Positions 20,395 through 28,393 of a DNA stretch of 64,000 bases are shown here, piece after piece (position 1 is the stretch's first letter; every line of letters starts with the position of its first letter). Source of the DNA: Natronohydrobacter sp. (lineage in GTDB: Bacteria; Pseudomonadota; Alphaproteobacteria; Rhodobacterales; Rhodobacteraceae); the NCBI GenBank assembly GCA_030603695.1, contig JAUVXF010000004.1, forward strand, positions 1 to 64,000, in the 5' to 3' direction. The notes under the pieces are model-generated. The model did no database searches. It was not told the DNA's origin and worked only from the letters and a program-made list of their open reading frames with translations. The position numbers were made by a program, and so were the translations under genes.

Positions 20395-20690
20395 GGGCTG
20401 TTCCGCTCGCCCCGTCATCGGCGAAGGTTTGGATATCAGGCGCATGGTGACAGGTGGCTTTACAGGCTGGCGCATCGCTCCGCCCCCTCTCGCCAAGCGC
20501 GGAATCAAGGGCGTCAGCCCGCCGCGCATCGTCATGCCAGAGGCATGCCTACGGCATGAGGCCGCCCCCCGGCACAGCGATTTGGCTGCCGTAGGCGCTT
20601 AGCTTGGATTTCGTTCGGACATTGCCGCCATAAAGCGCGCAGCTACCGGGATGGATCGCCGCACCGCGGCCCAGCGCTGCGCGGCTTGGG
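20395..20690 (+). repeat. Dispersed intergenic repeat, full copy with 27-bp insertion
   Basis: The left module (20409-20485) contains GACAGGTGGCTTTACAGGCT. The core (20486-20690) matches 148-326, except for an inserted stretch of about 27 bp (ATGCCAGAGGCATGCCTACG and following bases) made of small GGCAT/ATGCC inverted repeats. It is the first of three adjacent copies filling the 1 kb between the TerB-like gene and glutamate dehydrogenase. No gene is supported here. Confidence 0.85.
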
Positions 20691-20736
20691 GCGTTATTCC
20701 AACCTTCCCCAACGGCGCAGGGGCGGGCAGGGCCGC

Positions 20737-20996
20737 GCCCCCGGTCACAGGGCACGGTTCAAAGAGCAGAGGCTTGGCGGTGGGCGTCTTTGTGGGGGCT
20801 GCGCATCGCTTGCCCCCCCTCTCGCCAAGCGCGGAATCGAGGCCGAAGGCCGCCGCGCCTCACAGGGCCGCCCCCCGGCACAGCGATTTGGCTGCCGTGT
20901 GCGCTTAGCCTGAGTTTCGCGCGGACTTGGCCGCCATAAAGTGACATAGCCTCAAGGGCAGATCGCCGCGCCGCGGCCCAGCGCTGCGCGGCTTGT
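20737..20996 (+). repeat. Dispersed intergenic repeat, full copy
   Basis: Second unit of the local array. The left module has GGTCACAGGGCACGG; the core runs 20817-20996 with CTCGCCAAGCGCGGAATCGA at its left and GCGCTGCGCGGCTTG at its right. The same truncated variant (GGCCGAAGGCCGCCGCGCCT) is found inverted at 15001-15080. Confidence 0.85.
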
Positions 20997-21000
20997 CTTT

Positions 21001-21258
21001 CTGACCCGTCATTGGGCAAGCCATAGATATCAGCCGTTAGGTGACGGGCGGCTTTACAGGCTGGCGTAGCGCTCCGCCCTCTCGCGCCAAGCGCGGAATC
21101 AAGGGCGAAGCCCGCCGCGCCTCAAAGGGCCGCCCCCACGGCCCGGCGATTTGGCCACACCCTGCGCTTAGCTTGGATTTCGTTCGGACATTGCCGCCAT
21201 AAAGCGCGCAGCTATCGGGATGGATCGCCGCACCGCCGCCCAGCGCTGCGCGGCTTTG
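21001..21258 (+). repeat. Dispersed intergenic repeat, full copy
   Basis: Third unit of the local array. The left module (21002-21077) shares GGCGGCTTTACAGGCTGGCG with the first unit; the core is 21078-21258. Spacing from the second unit is about 262 bp, giving a tandem character. The remaining 21259-21338 shows no gene. Confidence 0.85.
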
Positions 21259-21338
21259 CGACCATCCTCCCACAACGCGGCCCCCCATTGCAGAACCTTC
21301 GCACGCGGGGTGTGCAGCCTTTATCCCGCAGCGCCAAA

Positions 21339-21362
21339 GGGTGCGCGGCATGCCGCGCACCC
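21339..21362 (-). terminator. Perfect palindrome after glutamate dehydrogenase
   Basis: GGGTGCGCGGCA / TGCCGCGCACCC is a 24-bp perfect palindrome 12 bp beyond the stop of the minus-strand glutamate dehydrogenase gene. On the minus strand it is followed only by TTTGG, so termination would be modest. Confidence 0.6.
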
Positions 21363-21374
21363 GTTTTGCTTTGC

Positions 21375-22805
21375 TTACAGCCCCTTGGCGCGGTAGCTGG
21401 CGGCCACGCGTTCAATCGCAACGATAAAGGCGGCGGTGCGCAAATCCTGCACGGCCGGCCTGCGCCGCCATTCTTCCGAGATGGATTGATAGGCGGTGCG
21501 CATGGTGTCTTCCAAGCCAGAGCGCACAAGCTGCAATTCATCCGCCCCTTGCAGATAGCGGCGCTTGAAATTGGGCGAGAGTTCCCAGCCCAGTTCTTTA
21601 TCTGCCGAAAGGCGCTCCAACTCTTTGACCAGCAACAGGGCATGGGCTTCTTCATTGCGCCGCTGCATCCGGCCAAAGCGGATATGGCTGAGGTTTTTGA
21701 CCCATTCGAAATAGGACACTGTTACCCCGCCCGCATTGGCATAAAGATCGGGGATGATGATCACCCCTTTTTCGCGCAAGATCTCGTCGGCGCTGGCCGT
21801 GATCGGGCCATTCGCGGCCTCTATGATCAAGGGCGCGCGGATGCGCCCGGCATTGGAGATATTGATCACCCCTTCCAGCGCGGCCGGAATAAGAATGTCG
21901 CATTCCGCTTCCAGCACTGACGCGCCATCGGCCACATAGCTGCCGCCCTCAAAGCCCTTCACCCCGCCATTCTGTGCGATCCAGTCGCGCAGCGCGTCCG
22001 GGTCTATGCCCGCGTCATTGATAATCGCGCCGTCGCGTTCGATCACGGCGATGATCCGCGCGTCATCTTCCTCGCGCAGGAATTTTGCAGCGTGATAGCC
22101 CACATTGCCCAAGCCCTGCACGATAACGCGCTTGCCTGCCAAGCCGCCTGTCAGGCCGGTTTTGGCCATATCATCGGGGTGGCGGAAGAATTCTTGCAGC
22201 GCATATTGCACGCCGCGCCCCGTTGCTTCTACCCGCCCCATGATCCCGCCGGAATTGAGCGGCTTGCCTGTCACACAGGCGCGGGCGTTGATATCGGTGG
22301 TGTTCATGCGCGCGTATTGATCGGCAATCCACGCCATTTCACGCTCGCCCGTGCCCATATCGGGGGCGGGGACGTTTTGCGCGGGGTGGATCAGGTCGCG
22401 CTTGGCCAGTTCATAGGCAAAGCGGCGGGTGATCTGTTCCAACTCATGCTCTTCATATTTGCGCGGATCAATGCACAGGCCCCCTTTGGCCCCGCCAAAG
22501 GGGGTTTCCACCAGCGCGCATTTATAGGTCATCAAGGCGGCCAGCGCCTCGACCTCGTTCTGGTGCACTTCAGGCGCGTAGCGAATGCCGCCCTTGACGG
22601 GTTCCATATGTTCGGAATGCACCGAGCGGTAGCCCACAAATGTTTCAATCTTCCCCCGCAGGCGCACGCCAAAGCGCACTGTATAGGTGGAATTGCAAAT
22701 CTGGATTTTCTCGGCCAGCCCCGGCGGCAAATCCAGATGCGCCACTGCGCGCCTGAACATGAGATCCACATTCTCGCGGAACCCTGGCTCTTTGGTATCA
22801 AGCAT
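21375..22805 (-). CDS. gdhA: Glutamate dehydrogenase (Glu/Leu/Phe/Val dehydrogenase family)
   Basis: 476 residues from MLDTKEPGFRENVDLMF; GGGAGA lies about 6 bp upstream, and the in-frame ATG 18 bp earlier has no ribosome site. The enzyme interconverts glutamate and 2-oxoglutarate plus ammonia. The substrate domain has PVKGGIRYAPEVHQNEVEAL and the catalytic lysine in ETPFGGAKGG. The dinucleotide motif is GLGNVGYHAAKFL. The length fits the hexameric NAD-type enzymes. Coenzyme preference is not certain from sequence reading. It links nitrogen to the TCA genes upstream, but it is monocistronic here. Confidence 0.93.
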   Translation of the reverse strand: MLDTKEPGFRENVDLMFRRAVAHLDLPPGLAEKIQICNSTYTVRFGVRLRGKIETFVGYRSVHSEHMEPVKGGIRYAPEVHQNEVEALAALMTYKCALVETPFGGAKGGLCIDPRKYEEHELEQITRRFAYELAKRDLIHPAQNVPAPDMGTGEREMAWIADQYARMNTTDINARACVTGKPLNSGGIMGRVEATGRGVQYALQEFFRHPDDMAKTGLTGGLAGKRVIVQGLGNVGYHAAKFLREEDDARIIAVIERDGAIINDAGIDPDALRDWIAQNGGVKGFEGGSYVADGASVLEAECDILIPAALEGVINISNAGRIRAPLIIEAANGPITASADEILREKGVIIIPDLYANAGGVTVSYFEWVKNLSHIRFGRMQRRNEEAHALLLVKELERLSADKELGWELSPNFKRRYLQGADELQLVRSGLEDTMRTAYQSISEEWRRRPAVQDLRTAAFIVAIERVAASYRAKGL

Positions 22806-22954
22806 GTCTTCTCTCCCGGTCATGCAGGGTAGCGCAACGAAATGCAGCGCGATCCTGCCTGGATGCTACCCCGTCTGTGCAAGATTAGACAGCATATTTG
22901 CTTATGAAAGCTGAATGAATGGGCGAATTGTGAAGGCTGGCGCGGTGGTGCGGG

Positions 22955-23542
22955 TCAGGCGCCAACGGCTTTGCGCACCATTTGCCAATAGATATCCTCG
23001 ACATGTTGCAGGCTGAGCCGCCCGCCTTCGCGATACCATGTATTGACCCCTGTCAGCATGGCGATCAGGGCGAAAGCGGCCAGTTTGGGATCGGGCAGGG
23101 TGAACACCCCGGCCGCTTTGCCGCGCGCCAGTATATCTTCCAGATGGGCTTCATACTGGCGGCGCATGGTTTCGATGCGGGCGAAATTCTCAGGCTCCAG
23201 ATTGCGCAATTCCATGTAAGAGATGAAAACGGCATCGCTGCGCGCCCGGTGAAAGCGGATATGGAAGCGCGTGAAATCTTCCAGCGCGGCCAGTGGGGAG
23301 TGCGGGGCGGGCAGGCAGGACAGTTCTGACAGCAAATCCTGCATATGGGTTTGCATCAGATCAAACAGCAGCGATTGCTTGTCGGGGGTATAGAGATACA
23401 GCGCGCCCGCCTGCACCCCCACATCTTGTGCGATCTGGCGCATGGATACGGCGGCATAGCCCTGCCGCGCAAACAGGCGCAGGGCGGCGGCGCGGATGCG
23501 CGGCCCTGTCACTTCGGCGGAGGAGTTCTTTTTGCGTGCCAT
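22955..23542 (-). CDS. TetR/AcrR-family transcriptional regulator
   Basis: 195 residues from MARKKNSSAEVTGPRIRAAAL. The helix-turn-helix lies at about residues 15-60: RLFARQGYAAVSMRQIAQDVGVQAGALYLYTPDKQSLLFDLM. The remainder is the helical ligand-binding domain, ending VEDIYWQMVRKAVGA. The arrangement and the HFRFHRA-like stretch recall regulators of acyl-CoA or amino-acid-derived CoA metabolism, but no target is adjacent. It is transcribed leftward, away from the lipoprotein gene at 23640, with a 97-bp divergent gap. Confidence 0.9.
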   Translation of the reverse strand: MARKKNSSAEVTGPRIRAAALRLFARQGYAAVSMRQIAQDVGVQAGALYLYTPDKQSLLFDLMQTHMQDLLSELSCLPAPHSPLAALEDFTRFHIRFHRARSDAVFISYMELRNLEPENFARIETMRRQYEAHLEDILARGKAAGVFTLPDPKLAAFALIAMLTGVNTWYREGGRLSLQHVEDIYWQMVRKAVGA

Positions 23543-23639
23543 GAGCGATACATGCCGTTGAACCCCGTGCCAATGCAAGCCCGCTTGCGCCCTGTGGCGC
23601 AGTCGGGCTATCGTGGCACCAACGCGGGGGTGCAGGAAC

Positions 23640-23951
23640 ATGCCAATTTCATATCATCATGCCACAGCCTGTCGCCGGGCTATCTGGGTGCTGCCGATCC
23701 TGCTTGTGGGATGTGCGCCGCCCGATCTGCCGCCACAACGCGCGGCGGATATGGGCGACAGCCCGCAACTCTTGCCGATTTCAGCCATTCTGGCGCAGGC
23801 GGGGCCGGGGGTTCATACTGCGGCACTGGAGGACACGGCGCTGGATGCGCGGGCGCGGGCCTTGCAGGCGCGGGCTGCGCGCTTGCGCGCCCCTGTCCTG
23901 CCAGAGGAGGAACGCGCGCGGCTTACCTCTTCAGAGCAGGGGATGCGCTGA
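23640..23951 (+). CDS. Small putative lipoprotein
   Basis: 103 residues, function unknown. The N terminus MPISYHHATACRRAIWVLPI runs into a lipobox LLVGC with the lipidated cysteine at about residue 25. The mature part is Pro/Ala/Arg-rich, with repeated RARALQARAARLRAP. The ATG has GCAGGAA about 6 bp upstream, which supports translation. Its 3' end overlaps the 3' end of the convergent DUF3445 gene by 21 bp. The lipobox plus ribosome site make it more than a shadow frame, but conservation has not been checked. Confidence 0.6.
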   Translation: MPISYHHATACRRAIWVLPILLVGCAPPDLPPQRAADMGDSPQLLPISAILAQAGPGVHTAALEDTALDARARALQARAARLRAPVLPEEERARLTSSEQGMR

Positions 23952-24725
23952 TTCGATTTCGGCCAGGGCCGCGCGTTGGTCGGGCGTCAGCTGGCTGCGT
24001 TCCACCATGGCCGTATGAATGCCAAACACCACCGCCCCGCTATGGGGCAGTTTCAGCAGGGTTTGCCGTTCAGACCGGATATAGGCCCCATCGCCGCGCT
24101 TGTCCTTGGGGGCGAATTCGGGCCTTGGCTGGTAAAGTTCGGGATTGGTATAGCGCAGCAGATTGGCCCGCCAGAGCGGCTGTTCGGGGCGCATAAGATC
24201 GAACATGCGCTGCACCCGCGCGCCCATATCCGTATCATAGCTGGCCACGGGTTTATGAATGCGCATCATGGGTTTGCCCAGTTTCTCGGCCAATGTCCAA
24301 CTGGAGGGGAAGCAGAGCACCGCGCCTGTCAGCACATGTTCGCTTGCACCATGGGGCTTTTGCAAGATGCAATAATCGGCTTGCAGCAGATGCCCGATTG
24401 TCCAGAGGGGCCGCGCGCCATCTGGCGTGACGCGCCGCCCATCGGGGCAGGTGATCTGATCACCCGCATGCGTAAACCCGTGTTGCGGCAGATCGCGCAG
24501 CACCTCTGCCAGCAATTCTTGCGCGGCCTCTTCGGCCTGCGGCAGGCAGGCCAGAACATCGGCCTGGCGCTGGGCAAGAAGGGTTTCGCGCGCCTGCATC
24601 TGGGGGGCATAGGCCGCATCCACCATCAGCCAGTCTGCCCGCGCCAGCGGCATCACACCGGGCAGGCGGCGGGCAGAGGGGCGCACCCAAGGCGCAAAGG
24701 GAAGGCTGGGATGCAGGATCGGCAT
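23931..24725 (-). CDS. DUF3445 protein, haem-dependent oxidative N-demethylase-like
   Basis: 264 residues. The sequence matches the DUF3445 family (HODM alpha-subunit-like, PF11927): LHPSLPFAPWVRPSARRLPGVMPL, WTIGHLLQADYCIL, the core LTGAVLCFPSSWTLAEKLGKPMMRIHKPVASYD, then SERQTLLKLPHSGAVVFGIHT near the C terminus. Related proteins are haem mono-oxygenase subunits such as dimethylamine monooxygenase DmmA. No DmmB or DmmC partners or electron-transfer genes lie alongside, so the substrate is open. Its 3' end overlaps the small lipoprotein gene. Confidence 0.85.
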   Translation of the reverse strand: MPILHPSLPFAPWVRPSARRLPGVMPLARADWLMVDAAYAPQMQARETLLAQRQADVLACLPQAEEAAQELLAEVLRDLPQHGFTHAGDQITCPDGRRVTPDGARPLWTIGHLLQADYCILQKPHGASEHVLTGAVLCFPSSWTLAEKLGKPMMRIHKPVASYDTDMGARVQRMFDLMRPEQPLWRANLLRYTNPELYQPRPEFAPKDKRGDGAYIRSERQTLLKLPHSGAVVFGIHTAMVERSQLTPDQRAALAEIESAHPLL

Positions 24726-24778
24726 GGGCTATGGGTAGGGCGCGCGCAACCGCAGGTCAATATGCGCGCGCGCCAGTG

Positions 24779-25441
24779 TCACAGCAGCGCCAGCAGGCGC
24801 GCGGCCTCGTCCTGCGGGGGGGTCAGCTTGGCGCGATCCTCGCCGGGGTAGAAGCGTGCGCGGGTGGCGGTGGGCATGGGGGAAGCGGCCTCGACCAGCA
24901 CGCGCGGGCCGGTTTTGACAGTCTCTGCGGCCCAAGAGCGTGCCAGCGCCATTTGCGCGGCCTTGGAGGCCCCATAAGCGCCCATGAATTTCTGGCCCGC
25001 CACAGGATCATCCACAAAAAGCGCCGTGGCGCGCACCGGGGCGGCCTGCAATAGCGGTGCAATCATCGGGATCATGAATCCCGTAGCGCGGATATTGATG
25101 GCCACGCATTTTTCCCAATCCTTGAGCGCCACATGATCGGCGGGCGACATGGGGGGCGCATGAATGGCCGTATGCACCCAAAGATCCAGATGGCCCCAGC
25201 GATCATGGATATCGCGGCACAGATGGCGGATGGCGTCATCCTTGGTGATATCCATCGCGGCCAGAGTGGCGCTGCCGCCCTTGGCCTTGATGCGGTCATC
25301 CAACTCTTCCAGCGCGCCCATGGTGCGCGCCAAAGCGATCACATGCCAGCCGCTTGCGGCCAGCCCTTCGGCCAATGCCGCGCCAAGCCCGCGTGAGGCC
25401 CCGGTGACAAGGGCTAACTTTGTCTGTGTGTTTTGTGTCAT
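24779..25441 (-). CDS. Atypical short-chain dehydrogenase/reductase
   Basis: 220 residues from MTQNTQTKLALVTGASRGLG. The NAD(P) motif TGASRGLG (13-20) is intact, as is YxxxK (Tyr156, Lys160, in GAYGASK). Two usual SDR hallmarks are missing. The NNAG motif is replaced by VHTA (89-92), and the catalytic Ser about 12-13 residues before Tyr is replaced by a VDD stretch (143-145). It may be a non-catalytic or divergent SDR. It is transcribed leftward, in the same direction as the DUF3445 gene 53 bp downstream. The extra in-frame upstream ATG at 25477 is not favoured. Confidence 0.85.
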   Translation of the reverse strand: MTQNTQTKLALVTGASRGLGAALAEGLAASGWHVIALARTMGALEELDDRIKAKGGSATLAAMDITKDDAIRHLCRDIHDRWGHLDLWVHTAIHAPPMSPADHVALKDWEKCVAINIRATGFMIPMIAPLLQAAPVRATALFVDDPVAGQKFMGAYGASKAAQMALARSWAAETVKTGPRVLVEAASPMPTATRARFYPGEDRAKLTPPQDEAARLLALL

Positions 25442-25598
25442 GGGCGCTCTATTCCCTGTTTGTGCGGGTTTTGGCAAGAGGCATGGCGCCGCAGGGCAGG
25501 TTTTTCAGCGCTTTTGCGGGGGCGGGGTTCGGCAATTTTGCGCTTGACTCGAATCTTTGCGGAACCCTCTCTAAGGGGACACGCCAATTCATGCGAGG

Positions 25599-26036
25599 GT
25601 GGGAGTGTTGCATCGCCTGTTTGCCCCGATCGTTGCAGCGCTGCTGGCGGTGCTGGCGGCACAGACCGCGCTGGCCGACCGCGTTGTCGCGCGCGTTAGC
25701 CTGAGCGGGCAGGTGATGCATGTCTATCATCATGGGCAGTTGGTATATGAATGGCCCGTCTCTACCGCGCGGGCGGGCAAGATCACCCCCACCGGATCAT
25801 GGCGGCCACAATTCCTGTCGCGCAATCACCGCTCCAGCCGCTATGACAATGCGCCCATGCCCTATGCGGTGTTCTATTCCGGCCATTACGCCATTCACGG
25901 CACAGACCAGATTTCGCGCCTTGGGCGGCCTGCATCGGCAGGATGTGTGCGGCTGCACCCTGACAATGCGCGGATCTTCTTTGACATGGTGCGCGCGGAG
26001 GGGATGGAGCATGCCCGCGTGATCGTGGTGCAGTAG
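25599..26036 (+). CDS. L,D-transpeptidase (YkuD family), exported
   Basis: About 145 residues. A signal peptide ends near TALAD (26/27). The catalytic YkuD motif is complete: HGTDQISRLGRPASAGCVRL with His100 and Cys116, numbered from the GTG at 25599. Members make 3-3 peptidoglycan cross-links or attach proteins to the wall. The start is ambiguous: GTG at 25599, GTG at 25605 and TTG at 25608 all follow GCGAGGGTGGGAG, and the later ones have better spacing. The protein is small, a bare catalytic domain with no LysM or extra domain. Confidence 0.88.
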   Translation: MGVLHRLFAPIVAALLAVLAAQTALADRVVARVSLSGQVMHVYHHGQLVYEWPVSTARAGKITPTGSWRPQFLSRNHRSSRYDNAPMPYAVFYSGHYAIHGTDQISRLGRPASAGCVRLHPDNARIFFDMVRAEGMEHARVIVVQ

Positions 26037-26044
26037 GCGGGCTT

Positions 26045-26080
26045 GGGCAGAGTGAGGGGCAGAGTGAGGGGCGCAGTGAG
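26045..26080 (+). repeat. Three 12-bp tandem repeats
   Basis: GGGCAGAGTGAG is repeated exactly at 26045-26056 and 26057-26068, then with two changes (GGGCGCAGTGAG) at 26069-26080. It lies just after the L,D-transpeptidase stop, in the leader of nrdR. Confidence 0.9.
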
Positions 26081-26198
26081 TCCCTGTGGCCACAGCTTTG
26101 GCGCATGATATGGTGGCCTGCGATTGATGCTACCCAAGCCTTCGGGGTTTGCCTATAGTCATTGCGGATAAGAGCCACATAATGCCGAGGGAGAGACC

Positions 26199-26666
26199 AT
26201 GCGCTGTCCGTTTTGCGGAAACACCGATACGCAGGTGAAGGACTCGCGTCCCGCCGAAGATCATGGCGCCATTCGCCGCCGCCGTTTCTGCCCGGCCTGC
26301 GGCGGGCGCTTTACCACCTATGAGCGCGTGCAGCTGCGTGATCTGGTGGTGGTCAAGACCAATGGGCGGCGCGAGGCGTTTGACCGCGAGAAGCTGGAAC
26401 GTTCTATCCGCATTGCGATGCAGAAGCGCCCCATAGAGCATGAGCGCATTGACCAGATGATTTCCGGCATTGTGCGCAGGCTGGAAAGCCAGGGCGATAC
26501 GGATATCCCCTCGAAGATGATCGGCGAGATTGTGATGGAAACGCTGGCGCGGATTGATACTGTCGCCTATGTGCGCTTTGCCAGCGTCTATAAGAATTTC
26601 CAGGAAGCCGATGATTTCGATAAATTCGTCTCGGAATTGCGGCCCGATCCGAAAGAAACCGAGTAA
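26199..26666 (+). CDS. nrdR: Transcriptional repressor NrdR
   Basis: 155 residues, standard length. The N-terminal zinc ribbon has Cys3/Cys6 (CPFC) and Cys31/Cys34 (CPAC). The ATP-cone domain spans about residues 48-138 and contains [20 protein letters not shown]. NrdR senses ATP/dATP and represses ribonucleotide reductase genes, none of which are in the window. GGGAGAG is 5 bp upstream of the ATG. ribD starts 3 bp after the stop, the usual nrdR-ribD coupling. Confidence 0.97.
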   Translation: MRCPFCGNTDTQVKDSRPAEDHGAIRRRRFCPACGGRFTTYERVQLRDLVVVKTNGRREAFDREKLERSIRIAMQKRPIEHERIDQMISGIVRRLESQGDTDIPSKMIGEIVMETLARIDTVAYVRFASVYKNFQEADDFDKFVSELRPDPKETE

Positions 26667-26669
26667 ACC

Positions 26670-27773
26670 TTGAGCACGGATGCAGACCGCCATTTCATGC
26701 GCCTGGCCATCAGCCTGGGCGCACGCGGGCTGGGGCGGGTCTGGCCCAACCCGGCGGTGGGCTGCGTGCTGGTGCGCAATGGGCGCATTCTGGCGCGCGG
26801 CTGGACACAGCCGGGCGGGCGGCCCCATGCGGAAGCCATGGCGCTGGCGCAGGCGGGCGCAGCGGCGCGGGGGGCGACGGCCTATGTCAGTCTGGAACCC
26901 TGCGCCCATCATGGCAAAACCCCGCCCTGTTCCGAGGCGCTGATTGGCGCAGGTGTGGTGCGCGTGGTCACAGCGCTGACAGACCCAGACCCGCGCGTCT
27001 GCGGGGCCGGGCATGCGCGGCTGCGCGCCATGGGCATAGAGGTGGTGGAAGGCGTAGAGGCAGATGCCGCGCGCGCAGGCAATGCGGGCTTTTTGATGCG
27101 GATTATGAGGGGGCGGCCCTTTGTCACGCTGAAACTGGCGTTGACGCTGGACGGGCGGATTGCCACGGCAACGGGGCAAAGCCGCTGGATTACCGGGCCA
27201 GAGGCGCGCCGCTATGTGCATGCGCTGCGTGCACGCCATGATGCCGTGCTGATCGGCGCGGGCACGGCGCGCGCGGATAACCCCGATTTGCAAGTGCGCG
27301 ATCTGGGCATGGCATGGCAGCCCGTGCGGATCGTGGCGGCGCAGGCGCTTGATGTGCCGCTGGAGGGGCGGCTGGCGCGCAGCGCGCGCGATGTGCCGCT
27401 GTGGCTGCTGCATGGTGCGGCAGCGCCCATGCCCGCGCGCGCGGCCTGGCAGGGCCTGGGCGCGCAGCTGGCAGAAGTGGCGACAGATGCGCAGGGGCTG
27501 GAACCTGTGGCGCTGCTGCGCGCGCTGGGCGCGCAGGGGCTGACGCGGGTCTTTTGCGAGGGCGGGGGCGCATTGGCGGCAAGCCTGCTGCGCGCGGGGC
27601 TGGTGGATGAGCTGGTGATTTTGAGCGCGGGCAAGGCCATTGGCGCAGAGGGGCGCGCGGGGATCGGTGCTTTGGGCGTGGGCGCGCTGCAAGATGCGCC
27701 GCGCTTTGAGCTGATCGAGGCGCGGGCGCTGGGCGGTGATATCCTGCACCGCTGGCGCGCTGCGGGCGCGTGA
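26670..27773 (+). CDS. ribD: Riboflavin biosynthesis bifunctional deaminase/reductase
   Basis: 367 residues, beginning at a TTG codon 3 bp after nrdR. The N-terminal deaminase has WPNPAVGCVLV, HAE (His53-Glu55) and the zinc cysteines in EPCAHHGKTPPC (Cys78, Cys87). The C-terminal reductase has LKLALTLDGRIATATGQSRW and CEGGGALAASLL. It converts diaminohydroxyribosylaminopyrimidine phosphate to the ribitylamino pyrimidinedione phosphate. No other rib genes follow here. Three GC hairpins and the GATATTT element follow at 27781-27886. Confidence 0.96.
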   Translation: MSTDADRHFMRLAISLGARGLGRVWPNPAVGCVLVRNGRILARGWTQPGGRPHAEAMALAQAGAAARGATAYVSLEPCAHHGKTPPCSEALIGAGVVRVVTALTDPDPRVCGAGHARLRAMGIEVVEGVEADAARAGNAGFLMRIMRGRPFVTLKLALTLDGRIATATGQSRWITGPEARRYVHALRARHDAVLIGAGTARADNPDLQVRDLGMAWQPVRIVAAQALDVPLEGRLARSARDVPLWLLHGAAAPMPARAAWQGLGAQLAEVATDAQGLEPVALLRALGAQGLTRVFCEGGGALAASLLRAGLVDELVILSAGKAIGAEGRAGIGALGVGALQDAPRFELIEARALGGDILHRWRAAGA

Positions 27774-27780
27774 TCCAAAG

Positions 27781-27886
27781 GCGGCGCTTGCGCGCCAGGA
27801 TTTTTCGTTTGGGGGGCTTTGCCCCCAGGTGGCTGCGCCACCTTCCCCCAGGATATTTTGGCCAAGATGAATGGGCCAAGATGAAC
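27781..27886 (+). repeat. Hairpins + GATATTT/CCAAGATGAA element
   Basis: Three small hairpins come first: GGCGC/GCGCC followed by ATTTTT, then GGGGGCTTTGCCCCC, then GGTGGC-TGC-GCCACC. The conserved block CCCCCAGGATATTTTGGCC and AAGATGAA (27846-27871) follows, then an extra half copy GGGCCAAGATGAAC at 27873-27886. The first hairpin with its T run may terminate nrdR-ribD. Confidence 0.8.
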
Positions 27887-27940
27887 GGGCCAGTGGAATG
27901 CGCTTGAATTTCGGCGGGAATGGGCGAAGGATTGCACGCG

Positions 27941-28393
27941 ATGAGCGGATTTCGCAGCTATATGCAGATTGCCCTGGGGCAGGCGCGCGCGGCGGGCGCG
28001 CGTGGCGAAGTGCCTGTGGGCGCAGTGATTGTGGCGCCGGAGGGGGCGGTGGTGGCGGCGGCGGGCAATCGCACGCGGGAGCTGTGTGATCCCACCGCCC
28101 ATGCCGAGATATTGGCCATTCGTGCCGCCTGTGCCGCGCTGGGCCAAGAGCGGTTGAGCGGCCATGATCTGTATGTGACGCTGGAGCCATGCCCGATGTG
28201 TGCCACGGCCATTTCGCATGCGCGGCTGCGGCGGTTGTATTACGGGGCGGGTGATCCGAAATCGGGCGGGGTGGCGCAGGGGCCGCGGATATTTGCCCAT
28301 GCCCAATGTCATCATGTGCCGGAAATTTATGACGGGATTGATGCCGAGGCGGCGGCGGTGCTGTTACGCGGGTTTTTTGCGGGGTTGCGGTGA
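27941..28393 (+). CDS. tadA: tRNA-specific adenosine deaminase
   Basis: 150 residues from MSGFRSYMQIALGQARAAGA; GAAGGATT is upstream, and the earlier ATG at 27920 adds seven atypical residues. The zinc deaminase site is HAEILAI (His54, Glu56) and EPCPMCATAI (Cys84, Cys87). GEVPVGAVI is the typical TadA opening. It converts A34 to inosine in tRNA-Arg(ACG). It overlaps the ceramidase-like gene by 4 bp (GTGA), so the two are probably translationally coupled. Confidence 0.95.
   Translation: MSGFRSYMQIALGQARAAGARGEVPVGAVIVAPEGAVVAAAGNRTRELCDPTAHAEILAIRAACAALGQERLSGHDLYVTLEPCPMCATAISHARLRRLYYGAGDPKSGGVAQGPRIFAHAQCHHVPEIYDGIDAEAAAVLLRGFFAGLR

Noticed and set aside
20395-21258. Small protein genes in the repeat block (for example a minus-strand frame with YGGNVRTKSKLS)
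   Set aside because: Similar peptides arise because the DNA repeat is duplicated; frames are interrupted or shifted in other copies, no ribosome sites are seen, and the pattern fits non-coding repeats.
20395-21258. CRISPR array
   Set aside because: Units are about 260 bp with similar 'spacers'; there are no short identical repeats with unique spacers and no cas genes.
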